Assembly (NCBI RefSeq): GCF_000368925.1
Contig: NZ_KB849754.1
Coordinates: forward strand, 155,056-175,914
DNA length: 20,859 nt
Origin: Acinetobacter bereziniae LMG 1003 = CIP 70.12
GTDB lineage: Bacteria > Pseudomonadota > Gammaproteobacteria > Pseudomonadales > Moraxellaceae
Direction: 5' to 3'
Part shown: piece by piece, positions 1-7,744 of the stretch
Layout: each line of letters opens with the position of its first letter
Numbering within the stretch: the first letter of the stretch is position 1
Made by a program: the position numbers and the translations under genes
Notes under the pieces: model-generated
The model's input: the letters and a program-made list of their open reading frames with translations, nothing else
What the model was told of the DNA's origin: nothing
Database searches by the model: none

Positions 1-104
1 TGACCAGCTACCACAACAAAATAAGGTAGCTTAACTAGAGCAGAGTATCACTTATAAATAAGCTTTTAGTTGTTCAAACATGTGGGACCACCTCTTTCAG
101 ACAC
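1..104 (+). mobile_element. End of an insertion sequence, right terminal repeat
   Basis: The reverse complement of 46-104 begins GTGTCTGAAAGAGGTGG and continues with TTTGAACAAC and ATAAGTGATA. The same blocks appear in the same order at 20759-20806, with short unrelated spacers between them. Two copies of such a complex end, facing each other in inverted orientation at the window edges, are best read as the right end of one IS and the left end of a second, similarly oriented copy. The TG...CA termini would suit an IS3-family element, but the family is not established. Positions 2-34 could encode the last ten residues of its transposase, ending in TAA at 32-34; this is weak. The exact outer base (103 or 104) cannot be fixed because both ends share an extra G. 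Confidence 0.6.
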
Positions 105-468
105 AATAGGGTCAAAAATGATGTTCATGTGCTTATCTCATTTAACAAGTAGACATATTTTAACAGAACACCCTTCAATTGCATAAATTTCATTATGAGA
201 CCTTAACAACAATAATTTTCCGCCTCTCCTCATTATTATACCAATATCAACTATCAATAAAATTAGTTACGTTCAACTGATCAAAGATTCATAAAAATAT
301 GCAAATATAAATTAAATTTTAAAAAACGCTAATATCATTTCAAATGAAAGAACGGCTTAAAAAACTGCAAAAATTCTGGCCTAATTTAGATCGGTAGATG
401 AGTTTGAGGATATGGTTGTTTAGGATAAAATTATAGATGAAGGACTATTCAAAAATACAGGTGTGATC
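105..468. other. Gene-poor AT-rich spacer
   Basis: No convincing gene is seen between the left IS end and the first plus-strand gene. A 17-codon frame at 344-397 has no ribosome binding site and is probably chance or a remnant. A degenerate Xer-type core, CATAA, six bases, TTATG, lies at 182-197, but its outer arms match the pdif consensus poorly. The promoter of the following gene must lie here; no clear -35/-10 pair stands out. Confidence 0.4.
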
Positions 469-1260
469 ATGTTAACTTACACAAGTTTGTTACAAAAAGA
501 GTTTAATCAAGAGGAACTTACTCTTATGAAAAGACTTGATTTGAGCAATATTCCTATTACTATGCCTGAAAATCTTGCTCAAATTCTGATTTGGACATCT
601 GAACTTGCACAGTATCATCATGCATTATTCATTCAATCGAGCCAAAAATTAGAGCTTATTTCGGAAAATGACAAAAATAAAAAACAAGAACTCAACGATT
701 TAATTAAATTATACAGAAAAACTGCATTTGTAGAAAATCAGACCAAGGATTTCTATTTAAACAAGCTGTTAAATCAAGGGGAAGTTGTTGTTCAAGGCTA
801 CATCCAACATCCTTCAAAAGTACAGACTTCAAAAGTACAGACAAAATATGCAATCATTCCCTATCATGGATATGATTTTATAACCCTCGCCACTCCTAAA
901 ATTGTTGCAAAATTTCCTTTACATTTTATTGAAATTAAAAAAGAAAGTATACCTCAAGCATTGACAGATATACATATGGATGAAGAGGAACTTTTATCTA
1001 CAGTGAAAGATTTTGTGAGATCATTCAGAAAGCTATATAAAGAATGCGCGAGTAAGAATGAATTAATCAAAGAGCATAATACCACTGTACATAAAATTTA
1101 TGTCAAAATTAAGAATGGAGAAGCTAAACTGATTAAGCAAGATATTCCAATTGCTATTCCCAAAGTTGTGAAAACAGCAACTACTCATCCAATTAATAGC
1201 AATAAAAAGCCATTTAAAGTGATTAAAAAGCGTAAATTCACCTTACTTAAATATAAATAA
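469..1260 (+). CDS. Uncharacterised lysine-rich protein, 263 aa
   Basis: I do not recognise the family. The frame opens with a GTG at 463, but the ATG at 469 has a well-placed AGGTG five bases upstream and is preferred. The product is hydrophilic, with no signal peptide or membrane segment. It is charged and probably helical in the middle, and it ends in a strongly basic tail rich in lysine, which would suit nucleic-acid binding, though this is only an inference. An exact 15-base tandem duplication (813-842) repeats the pentapeptide SKVQT. It is the only intact complete gene on the plus strand and probably not part of the formaldehyde gene set. Base composition is very AT-rich, more so than the adhC region. 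Confidence 0.6.
   Translation: MLTYTSLLQKEFNQEELTLMKRLDLSNIPITMPENLAQILIWTSELAQYHHALFIQSSQKLELISENDKNKKQELNDLIKLYRKTAFVENQTKDFYLNKLLNQGEVVVQGYIQHPSKVQTSKVQTKYAIIPYHGYDFITLATPKIVAKFPLHFIEIKKESIPQALTDIHMDEEELLSTVKDFVRSFRKLYKECASKNELIKEHNTTVHKIYVKIKNGEAKLIKQDIPIAIPKVVKTATTHPINSNKKPFKVIKKRKFTLLKYK
813..842 (+). repeat. 15-bp exact tandem duplication inside a gene
   Basis: TTCAAAAGTACAGAC occurs twice head to tail. It is in frame and adds five residues (SKVQT) to the encoded protein. It looks like replication slippage or a variable-copy microrepeat. Confidence 0.85.
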
Positions 1261-1263
1261 AGT

Positions 1264-1294
1264 TTATTCTCATTCAAATAATTAGAATAATTTT
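1264..1294 (+). terminator. Possible terminator after the 469-1260 gene
   Basis: TTATTCT at 1264-1270 pairs with AGAATAA at 1284-1290 and is followed by TTTT. The stem is entirely AT-rich apart from one G-C pair and the loop is long (13 nt), so it is a weak candidate. Confidence 0.3.
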
Positions 1295-1363
1295 AAAATA
1301 GATAACCTTCTAATCAGCTATAAACTCCTAAGAAATAAAACTAATGCCTACATAATTTATTTT

Positions 1364-1395
1364 CATGAAAAAACTGACAAAAGACTTACTTTGTC
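1364..1395 (-). terminator. Terminator after the GIY-YIG gene
   Basis: On the minus strand GACAAA and TTTGTC (1395-1390 and 1381-1376) form a six-base stem around an eight-base loop. After the two bases AG comes a run of T. It lies about 20 bases past the stop codon of the minus-strand gene ending at 1416. Confidence 0.5.
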
Positions 1396-1415
1396 TGTTG
1401 GAGAAGTCCTTTAGC

Positions 1416-2465
1416 TCATTTTTTCACAGTATTCTGCTTAGAAAGTTTTGCTGTAAGTTTTCTTAATGTTATTAGATTCTTTTCATAATGTTTATTTCGC
1501 CCCTTTAGTAAATTAGTTAATCGTTGCTGGAATAAGCATTCCTCAAGCAGATTCTTCTGCTTATTGGCAATTTTACGTGCTTCTGAATACAACCATAATG
1601 CATTATCCAAAGGGTCTTTGCGTCTAACTCTTTCATCCTGAACAATCCACTTTTTCACATACAGCATCGCAGCAGATATGTCTTGATCCATCAGATTTTT
1701 AAGTACATCTAGATCATAACTTTCTGATTTGTCTGTTTCGTACATCTTGTGGTCTAATCGTAAGACTTGCTCATTTCGCTCTTTGGCGTATTGCCATCCT
1801 AGTGGCAAAGGTTCGGGTGGCACAAAATCTTGTTGCTCTGTTAATCGTACTGTTCCACGCTCAATGACCTTGGTAATTAAAGCAACCTTGGTCAGTTCTT
1901 TTTCATGAGGATAGTCAACAAAATATTGGTCAAAAACAATTTGGGCCTGTTCCTGTCTATCAGCAGCAACCAATGCTCGGACTGCTTTATCTAATAGTTG
2001 GATAGAACCCAGAGGGCGTAGAGCAAGAAGCTCGGCCAGTAAACCATTTTCAATAGTAGTGTTTGCAAATAATTTATGATACCTCAATGCTTCTATAAAA
2101 AAATCAGCCTTTTCATTCACCTCCTTCGCTAACTCAGCATCTAACTCAGCTTTCTTTAACTTGGACTCAATCTCATTTCGGTGACCCAAAGCTTCCATAT
2201 TTAAGCTTCGACTCATATTTTGACGATTAACCAACTGATCGCCATATTTTGAAAACAGCTTTTCCTCTTCTTCTAATGCCTGGTTTTCCGATAATTGATC
2301 AATTACAATTCTGACGTTGTATTGATTATTTAGATATTTTTCAACATACAAATCCCAGTTCAAATCCCGGTCTTTACGCCATGCCCTATCATCACACCCC
2401 TTGCCAACATAAAATACCTCACCTGATAATGTTTCATGTACATAAACGTAATACTTATAATCCAT
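1416..2465 (-). CDS. GIY-YIG-like nuclease-domain protein, about 349 aa
   Basis: The N-terminus reads YYVYVH...FYVGKG, with an arginine six residues later (R27). This is the hallmark of the GIY-YIG nuclease fold in a divergent form (YVYV for GIY, YVG for YIG). The fold occupies roughly residues 5-95. The remaining 250 residues are largely charged helix with no recognised domain, including a likely coiled-coil segment around residues 95-130. A longer frame begins with TTG at 2489, but the ATG at 2465 has GGGGA five bases upstream and sits directly before the GIY motif, so it is preferred. Proteins of this kind are found on plasmids and phages, sometimes as lone nucleases; the target here is unknown. 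It has its own terminator and is separated from the formaldehyde operon by the strong hairpin at 2671-2697. Confidence 0.65.
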   Translation of the reverse strand: MDYKYYVYVHETLSGEVFYVGKGCDDRAWRKDRDLNWDLYVEKYLNNQYNVRIVIDQLSENQALEEEEKLFSKYGDQLVNRQNMSRSLNMEALGHRNEIESKLKKAELDAELAKEVNEKADFFIEALRYHKLFANTTIENGLLAELLALRPLGSIQLLDKAVRALVAADRQEQAQIVFDQYFVDYPHEKELTKVALITKVIERGTVRLTEQQDFVPPEPLPLGWQYAKERNEQVLRLDHKMYETDKSESYDLDVLKNLMDQDISAAMLYVKKWIVQDERVRRKDPLDNALWLYSEARKIANKQKNLLEECLFQQRLTNLLKGRNKHYEKNLITLRKLTAKLSKQNTVKK

Positions 2466-2670
2466 TGCTTTCCCCATAGTTGATGCCAATTTTTATAACG
2501 AGTAAATTCAACTCACACCATATTTATTGATATTTTCCCACTATTCATTCAGCATTTTTAGTCTTTATCAACAGACAGAAATCATGCCTTAAATTAGTAA
2601 AAATTTTTAGATAATTTAATTTTTAGCAGACTTCTAAATATGTAAACTAAATAAATTCAATTTACTAACA

Positions 2671-2697
2671 AAAAAAGAGAGGTCAACTCTCTTTTTT
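2671..2697. terminator. Strong bidirectional rho-independent terminator
   Basis: An eleven-base perfect stem (AAAAAAGAGAG pairing with CTCTCTTTTTT) closes a five-base loop, with A and T runs on its outer sides, so it can work in both directions. It lies about 90 bases beyond the uvrA-like gene and marks the end of the long frm operon. Confidence 0.9.
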
Positions 2698-2701
2698 TCA
2701 C

Positions 2702-2788
2702 TTAATTCAAAGCCTGAACCGACTGCTGTAACCCTTTCTGAATATCTTGAACAAGGGTCAAAGCATGAAATTGACATAGAAAAATTGA
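2702..2788 (-). other. Open frame continuing after the uvrA-like stop
   Basis: Directly after the TAA of the uvrA-like gene (2789-2791) the same frame stays open for 28 further codons and closes with TAA at 2702-2704, just before the terminator. The putative residues include a glutamine-rich run, DIQKGLQQSVQALN. This could be chance, an eroded C-terminal extension, or the tail of a lost gene. UvrA-type proteins normally end close to the TAA at 2789, so I leave it unassigned. Confidence 0.25.
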
Positions 2789-5446
2789 TTAATATGAACT
2801 TTTCAACTCATTTGCTAAAAATGATGCAGTACGACTATCAAGGTTCTGTACTACCTGTTTTGGTGTTCCTGTCACAACAATACGCCCACCAGCATTTCCA
2901 GCTCCTGGGCCCACATCTATCACCCAATCAGCTTGTGCAACGGCACGCATATCATGCTCAATCATAACCACGGTATTACCCGCATCGACTAATCGCTGCA
3001 ATTGAACTAACAATCGATCTACATCTGATGGATGCAAACCTGTAGTTGGCTCATCAAGTATATACAGTGTATTTCCACGCTGATTGCGTTGCAGCTCGGT
3101 CGCCAATTTAATACGTTGCGCTTCTCCACCAGATAGTTCAGTCGCTGGTTGCCCTAAACGTAAATAACCAAGACCAATTTCCTTTAATAATTGTAGTGAA
3201 CGAGCAATCGAGACCTCTCCATCAAAAAAATCACGTGCTTCATTGACGGTCATTTCTAATACTTCAGCAATATTACGTCCATTCCAGCGAATTTTCAGAG
3301 TGTCATCATTATATCGAGCACCATGACATGTCGGACAAGGGGCATATACACTTGGCATAAACAATAATTCTACACTGACAAAGCCTTCACCTTCACAAGT
3401 TTCACATCGCCCTTTAGCCACATTAAATGAAAAACGTCCAGCATCATAATGAGCTTGGAGAGCTTCAGGAGTCCCAGCAAATAACTTTCTAACATGATCA
3501 AATAAACCCGTATAAGTTGCCAGATTAGAACGTGGAGTACGGCCAATTGGTTTTTGATCAACCTGTACCAGACGCTTTATAGCCTCCACATCACCAGCTA
3601 GAGAACCTCGTGTAACCTCGGTAACCAACATTCCTTCATTTAAAGGATTATCTTCATTATTGTTTTCAGTTTCAGATTCATTGCCTAAATATGAAAGTAC
3701 TAACTCAGGTAAAGCTTGAGAAACGAGACTAGATTTACCTGAACCTGAAATACCTGTAACTGCTGTAAGTACACCAAGAGGTATACGAGCATCAATATTA
3801 TGCAGGTTATGTCGGTAAATATTGTTAAGTTCAAGCCAACCAGAGGGTGTACGTCCATAACTTTGAGTAACTGGGATTTTATTAAATAAATAACTTGCAG
3901 TACGTGAAGCTGAAATCTCACTTAAACCCTGAGGTACCCCACTATATAAAATATTACCACCTTGCTCTCCTGCATCTGGTCCAACATCCACTAACCATTG
4001 AGCACGACGCATGAGCTCTAAATCATGCTCTACAACAAATACGGAGTTCCCAGCATCTCTTAATTTATCGAGGGAATCATATAATGACTGACTATCTGAA
4101 GGATGTAATCCAGCAGACGGCTCATCCAGTACGTAAACTACACCAAATAGCATAGAACTTAATTGTGTTGCTAAACGCAAACGTTGTAACTCTCCAGCTG
4201 AAAGAGTCGGTGTGGCTCTATCTAATGTTAGATAACCAAGGCCTAACTGGCGTAATTGATTTAAACGCCCTACCACACCACTTGCTAAACGCTGGGCAGC
4301 AATTTTCTTTTCATCTGAAAGTGCTGAAGTACGTCTTACATCTGGAGATACAGAATGCACTGCTCTACCTGTTGTTGCTCGTTCAGATCTATCAAGTTGA
4401 GTTACTTTATTATTAGTCTTTTCGCCAGCATCATGAGCGTCGAAATCGCCAAGAACAATGGGTTCAAGCAGGCAAGTTAACTTATCCAAAGAAAGTTGCA
4501 TAAACTCACCAATATCTACTCCTGCAAAGGTAATAGATAAGGCTTCTGGTTTAAGGCGTTTACCATGACAGGAAGGGCATAATTTTCCTTCCATAAAACG
4601 TGAAACACGTTTTTTCATCAACGTGCTTTGGGTATTAGCAAAAGTATGAAGGACATAGCGACGAGCACCAGTGAAAGTACCCATATAGCTAGGTTCTAAT
4701 TTACGTTTAAGTGCGGACTGAGTCTCAGTGGGACTTAAACCGGCATAGACAGGAACTGTTGGGGTTTCTTCAGTAAATAAAATCCAATCTCGATCCGATT
4801 GCGGTAAATCTTTCCATGGTCGATCAACATCATATCCTAGGGTTACTAGGATATCGCGTAAGTTTTGCCCGTGCCAAGCAGGTGGCCAAGATGCGATAGC
4901 TCTCTCACGAATACTCAGTGTTGGGTCAGGAACCATTGTCGATTCTGTAACTTCATAAATGTGACCTAAACCATGACAGGTAGGACAAGCACCTTGAGGA
5001 GTGTTTGGTGAAAAGTCCTCGGCATATAACATTGGCTGATCGGCAGGATATGCACCCGCACGCGAATAAATCATTCGCACGAGACTTGATAAAGTTGTTA
5101 CACTTCCAACAGAAGAACGGGTATTACTTGCACCACGTTGTTGTTGCAATGCTACTGCTGGTGGTAGACCATCAATAGCATCAACATCTGGTACTCCTGC
5201 CTGATCTATTAAGCGTCTTGCATAAGGTGCAACAGATTCGAAATATCTTCTTTGTGCTTCAGCAAAAATAGTCCCAAAAGCAAGTGATGATTTTCCCGAA
5301 CCCGATACACCTGAGAAAACAACAAGTGCATTTCTTGGGATAGAAACATCTACATCCTTAAGGTTATGCTCACGCGCACCTCGAACTTCAATACAATTAT
5401 TAGATAAAGTAATGTTATTGGGTTCACCAAAAGAATGTGTTTTCAT
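2789..5446 (-). CDS. uvrA2: UvrA2-type ABC excinuclease protein lacking the UvrB-binding domain
   Basis: This is a cytoplasmic DNA-damage-recognition ATPase of the UvrA family, 885 aa against about 940 for canonical UvrA. It has two nucleotide-binding halves: Walker A GVSGSGKSS (46-54) and GISGSGKSS (565-573), signature LSAGE (415-419) and LSGGE (771-775), Walker B with LDEPSAGLHP (440-449) and LDEPTTGLHP (797-806). Zinc cysteines C290/C293 and the module C681/C684...C704/C707 are present. Between residues 130 and 150 the roughly 120-residue UvrB-binding domain of canonical UvrA is absent, and with it the first CxxC of zinc module 1 (only C154/C157 remain). That architecture is known from UvrA2/DrrC-like proteins, associated with tolerance rather than classic repair. 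It is the last gene of the frm operon, 82 bases after the NADH dehydrogenase. The link to formaldehyde adducts is inferred from position. An acidic-basic insertion lies around residues 335-385. Confidence 0.9.
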   Translation of the reverse strand: MKTHSFGEPNNITLSNNCIEVRGAREHNLKDVDVSIPRNALVVFSGVSGSGKSSLAFGTIFAEAQRRYFESVAPYARRLIDQAGVPDVDAIDGLPPAVALQQQRGASNTRSSVGSVTTLSSLVRMIYSRAGAYPADQPMLYAEDFSPNTPQGACPTCHGLGHIYEVTESTMVPDPTLSIRERAIASWPPAWHGQNLRDILVTLGYDVDRPWKDLPQSDRDWILFTEETPTVPVYAGLSPTETQSALKRKLEPSYMGTFTGARRYVLHTFANTQSTLMKKRVSRFMEGKLCPSCHGKRLKPEALSITFAGVDIGEFMQLSLDKLTCLLEPIVLGDFDAHDAGEKTNNKVTQLDRSERATTGRAVHSVSPDVRRTSALSDEKKIAAQRLASGVVGRLNQLRQLGLGYLTLDRATPTLSAGELQRLRLATQLSSMLFGVVYVLDEPSAGLHPSDSQSLYDSLDKLRDAGNSVFVVEHDLELMRRAQWLVDVGPDAGEQGGNILYSGVPQGLSEISASRTASYLFNKIPVTQSYGRTPSGWLELNNIYRHNLHNIDARIPLGVLTAVTGISGSGKSSLVSQALPELVLSYLGNESETENNNEDNPLNEGMLVTEVTRGSLAGDVEAIKRLVQVDQKPIGRTPRSNLATYTGLFDHVRKLFAGTPEALQAHYDAGRFSFNVAKGRCETCEGEGFVSVELLFMPSVYAPCPTCHGARYNDDTLKIRWNGRNIAEVLEMTVNEARDFFDGEVSIARSLQLLKEIGLGYLRLGQPATELSGGEAQRIKLATELQRNQRGNTLYILDEPTTGLHPSDVDRLLVQLQRLVDAGNTVVMIEHDMRAVAQADWVIDVGPGAGNAGGRIVVTGTPKQVVQNLDSRTASFLANELKSSY

Positions 5447-5528
5447 GTTTCTACCCTCTATCGCTTAAAAAGTCGTAAGCTAATAATTATTAAAATATTT
5501 TCTATTAATTCCTAAAATTAAAGTTAGC

Positions 5529-6821
5529 TTAATTCTTAGGAATAGATTTACTAATATCTTCTTTTCTTACATTTGTGATAAGTCTTGAACCACGATAACC
5601 CACACTATGATTCCACAACCAACTTAAGGCAACGTTTAAACGACTTTGCACACCAATCAAAAAGTAAATATGTATAAGTTTCCAAAACCACCAAGCGAGT
5701 ACTCCTTGTAGTTGAAATTTACCCATATCAACAACTGCGCGACTACGTCCAATTGTTGCTAGATTACCTTGATGATGATATTTAAATGGCTCTTTTATAT
5801 CTTTGCCTTTTAATCGATTATCAATGGTTTTCGCAACATATTTTCCTTGTTGTTTGGCGGCTGGTGCTATACCTGGTACTAACTTACCATCTTCCATAGT
5901 AACTGCCGCGGTATCACCAATGACGAAAATTTCAGGATGCCCTGTCACAGTTAGATTTGAATCAACCAACACACGCCCTGCACGATCAGATTCAACATTT
6001 AACCAACGAGCTGCTGGAGATGCTTGTACGCCAGCAGCCCAAATAATTGTTTTTGCAGGTAGCTGTTTTCCATCATAAACAACACCATCTTCTGAACAAC
6101 TTGTCACTGGTGTTCCAAGTACAACCTCAACACCAAGTTGTTCAAGTGCCTGACGGGTATAGCTAGACAACTTTTCAGGGAAAACTGATAATAAACGTGG
6201 ACCGGCTTCAATCAATACCACTCGAGATTCACGAGGATCTATCAAACGAAAATCTCGAGATAACGTATCTTTTGCCAGTTCTGCAATAGTTCCTGATAGC
6301 TCAACTCCCGTCGGACCACCTCCAATGATCACAAATGTTTGTAAAGCCTTTCTTAAGATTGGATCTTTGGTACGTTCAGCTTCTTCAAAGGCAGCCAGAA
6401 TTCGTTCTCGAATATTTGTTGCATCCCCCAAGGTTTTTAAACCTGGTGCAAATCGCTCCCATTCATCATGACCAAAATAAGCATGAGTAGCACCTGTCGC
6501 AATAACTAAAGTGTCATAATGCAACTTTTCGCCATCATCAAGAACAACTAGTCGGCTACCCACTTCAATGCCCTGCACCTCTCCCATTAAGGTACGGACT
6601 TCAGGACGGTTTCGAAAAATATATCGAATAGGCCAAGCGATTTCAGATGTTGATAAAGATGAGCCTGCGACTTGATACAATAATGGTTGAAATAGATGGT
6701 GATTTCTTCTGTCGATAATAGTTATATCGACATTGACACCAGCGAGACTATTTGCAGCCTCTATCCCTCCAAAACCAGCTCCAATAATAACAACACGATG
6801 ACGTCCTGTAGACTTTACCAT
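5529..6821 (-). CDS. ndh: Type II NADH:quinone oxidoreductase (NDH-2)
   Basis: This flavoprotein of 430 aa transfers electrons from NADH to membrane quinone without pumping protons. The FAD-binding motif GAGFGG lies at 14-19 and the NADH-binding motif GGGPTG at 167-172. A later FVIGD segment contacts FAD, and PAAKQQGKY matches the conserved quinone-site region. The C-terminal 70 residues contain an aromatic amphipathic stretch (WWFWKLIHIYFLIG) typical of the membrane-anchoring end of NDH-2. There is no transmembrane signal at the N-terminus, as expected. It begins 19 bases after fghA and is therefore in the frm operon. AdhC produces NADH, so an NADH-oxidising enzyme in the same transcript would keep the dehydrogenase supplied with NAD+ (inference). 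Related flavoproteins such as sulfide:quinone reductase lack this motif set. Confidence 0.9.
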   Translation of the reverse strand: MVKSTGRHRVVIIGAGFGGIEAANSLAGVNVDITIIDRRNHHLFQPLLYQVAGSSLSTSEIAWPIRYIFRNRPEVRTLMGEVQGIEVGSRLVVLDDGEKLHYDTLVIATGATHAYFGHDEWERFAPGLKTLGDATNIRERILAAFEEAERTKDPILRKALQTFVIIGGGPTGVELSGTIAELAKDTLSRDFRLIDPRESRVVLIEAGPRLLSVFPEKLSSYTRQALEQLGVEVVLGTPVTSCSEDGVVYDGKQLPAKTIIWAAGVQASPAARWLNVESDRAGRVLVDSNLTVTGHPEIFVIGDTAAVTMEDGKLVPGIAPAAKQQGKYVAKTIDNRLKGKDIKEPFKYHHQGNLATIGRSRAVVDMGKFQLQGVLAWWFWKLIHIYFLIGVQSRLNVALSWLWNHSVGYRGSRLITNVRKEDISKSIPKN

Positions 6822-6840
6822 GAGTTTATCTCCCTATTTC

Positions 6841-7671
6841 CTAGCACTTAAGAGCTAAAGCATGATGCACAATATGTGCACGAATAAAGCTCGCAATGAA
6901 GTAATAACTATGGTCGTAACCTTCTCTTAGGTTTAAAACTAAAGGGTGATCCATTTCAGTACATACTTTTCGTAGTCTTTCTGGTTGAAGTTGGCTATCA
7001 AGAAATTCATCCCCTAAGCCTTGATCAACTAATAATGGAATTTTATGAATTGAATTCTTAACTAATTCAACAGTATCGTATTGTTTCCATGATTCCTGAT
7101 CAGCTCCTAAATAAGCATTGAAAGCTTTTTGTCCCCAAGGAACTATGGATGGATTAACAATAGGCGAAAAAGCTGATACGCTCAGATATAATTCGGGATT
7201 ACGTAAGGCAATCGTTAATGCCCCATGTCCTCCCATTGAATGACCACTAATACCGCGTTTTTGTGACGCAGGGAAATGAGCCTCAATTAGCGCTGGAAGT
7301 TCATGCACAATATAATCATACATTTGAAAATGTGCAGCCCAAGGATCTTGAGTGGCATTCAGATAAAATCCAGCACCTTGACCGAGATCATATGCAGGAT
7401 CGTCAGCTACATTTTCTCCACGAGGGCTAGTATCTGGTGCAACAATAATAATTCCATGTTCAGCCGCATATTGTTGCGCTGCAGACTTCGTAATAAAATT
7501 TTGTTCTGTGCAGGTAAGACCACTGAGCCAGTACAGTACTGGTAATTTATCTTGATGCACCTGAGGAGGCAGATAAATAGCAAATTTCATCATGCATCCG
7601 AGTACTTCAGATTTATGTTGATAAACGTCTTGCCAACCACCAAACATTGCATGATGTTCAACACGATCCAT
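6841..7671 (-). CDS. fghA: S-formylglutathione hydrolase
   Basis: A cytoplasmic serine esterase of the esterase-D family that hydrolyses S-formylglutathione to formate and glutathione, the last step of glutathione-dependent formaldehyde oxidation. The product is 276 aa, the usual length. The N-terminus has the conserved EHHAMFGGWQDVYQH. The nucleophile is S145 in GHSMGGHGA; the acid is in the VDQGLGDEFLD region and the catalytic histidine in GYDHSYYFI. The oxyanion segment LSGLTCTEQNF is also present. It follows the DUF3422 gene by 73 bases and precedes ndh by 19. Equivalent to FrmB of Escherichia coli. Confidence 0.95.
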   Translation of the reverse strand: MDRVEHHAMFGGWQDVYQHKSEVLGCMMKFAIYLPPQVHQDKLPVLYWLSGLTCTEQNFITKSAAQQYAAEHGIIIVAPDTSPRGENVADDPAYDLGQGAGFYLNATQDPWAAHFQMYDYIVHELPALIEAHFPASQKRGISGHSMGGHGALTIALRNPELYLSVSAFSPIVNPSIVPWGQKAFNAYLGADQESWKQYDTVELVKNSIHKIPLLVDQGLGDEFLDSQLQPERLRKVCTEMDHPLVLNLREGYDHSYYFIASFIRAHIVHHALALKC

Positions 7672-7699
7672 ATCGTTTTCCTTATTACAAAAAAGTTGT

Positions 7700-7725
7700 G
7701 ATCTCCCTTTATTTTTAGAGAGGTC
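7700..7725 (-). other. Intergenic hairpin between DUF3422 gene and fghA
   Basis: On the minus strand GACCTCTCT can pair with AGGGAGATC with one mismatch and one G-U, around an A-rich eight-base loop. It is followed by CACAACTTTTTTG, so it resembles an imperfect terminator with the T run displaced. It may reduce read-through into fghA or mark an RNA-processing site; this is uncertain. Confidence 0.35.
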
Positions 7726-7744
7726 TTGTTTGTCGTTAAAATGA

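Noticed and set aside
176..203. Possible pdif (XerC/XerD) site with core CATAA, six bases, TTATG
   Set aside because: Only about 6 of 11 and 7 of 11 bases match the two Xer arms; the core alone is common in AT-rich DNA.
344..397. 17-codon frame MKERLKKLQKFWPNLDR
   Set aside because: No ribosome binding site, no recognised family and not in frame with the next gene.
2785..2967. Plus-strand open frame opposite the end of uvrA2
   Set aside because: It is antisense to a well-conserved gene and has no ribosome binding site or recognisable product; the same applies to the other frames overlapping adhC, gfa, uvrA2 and uvrB.
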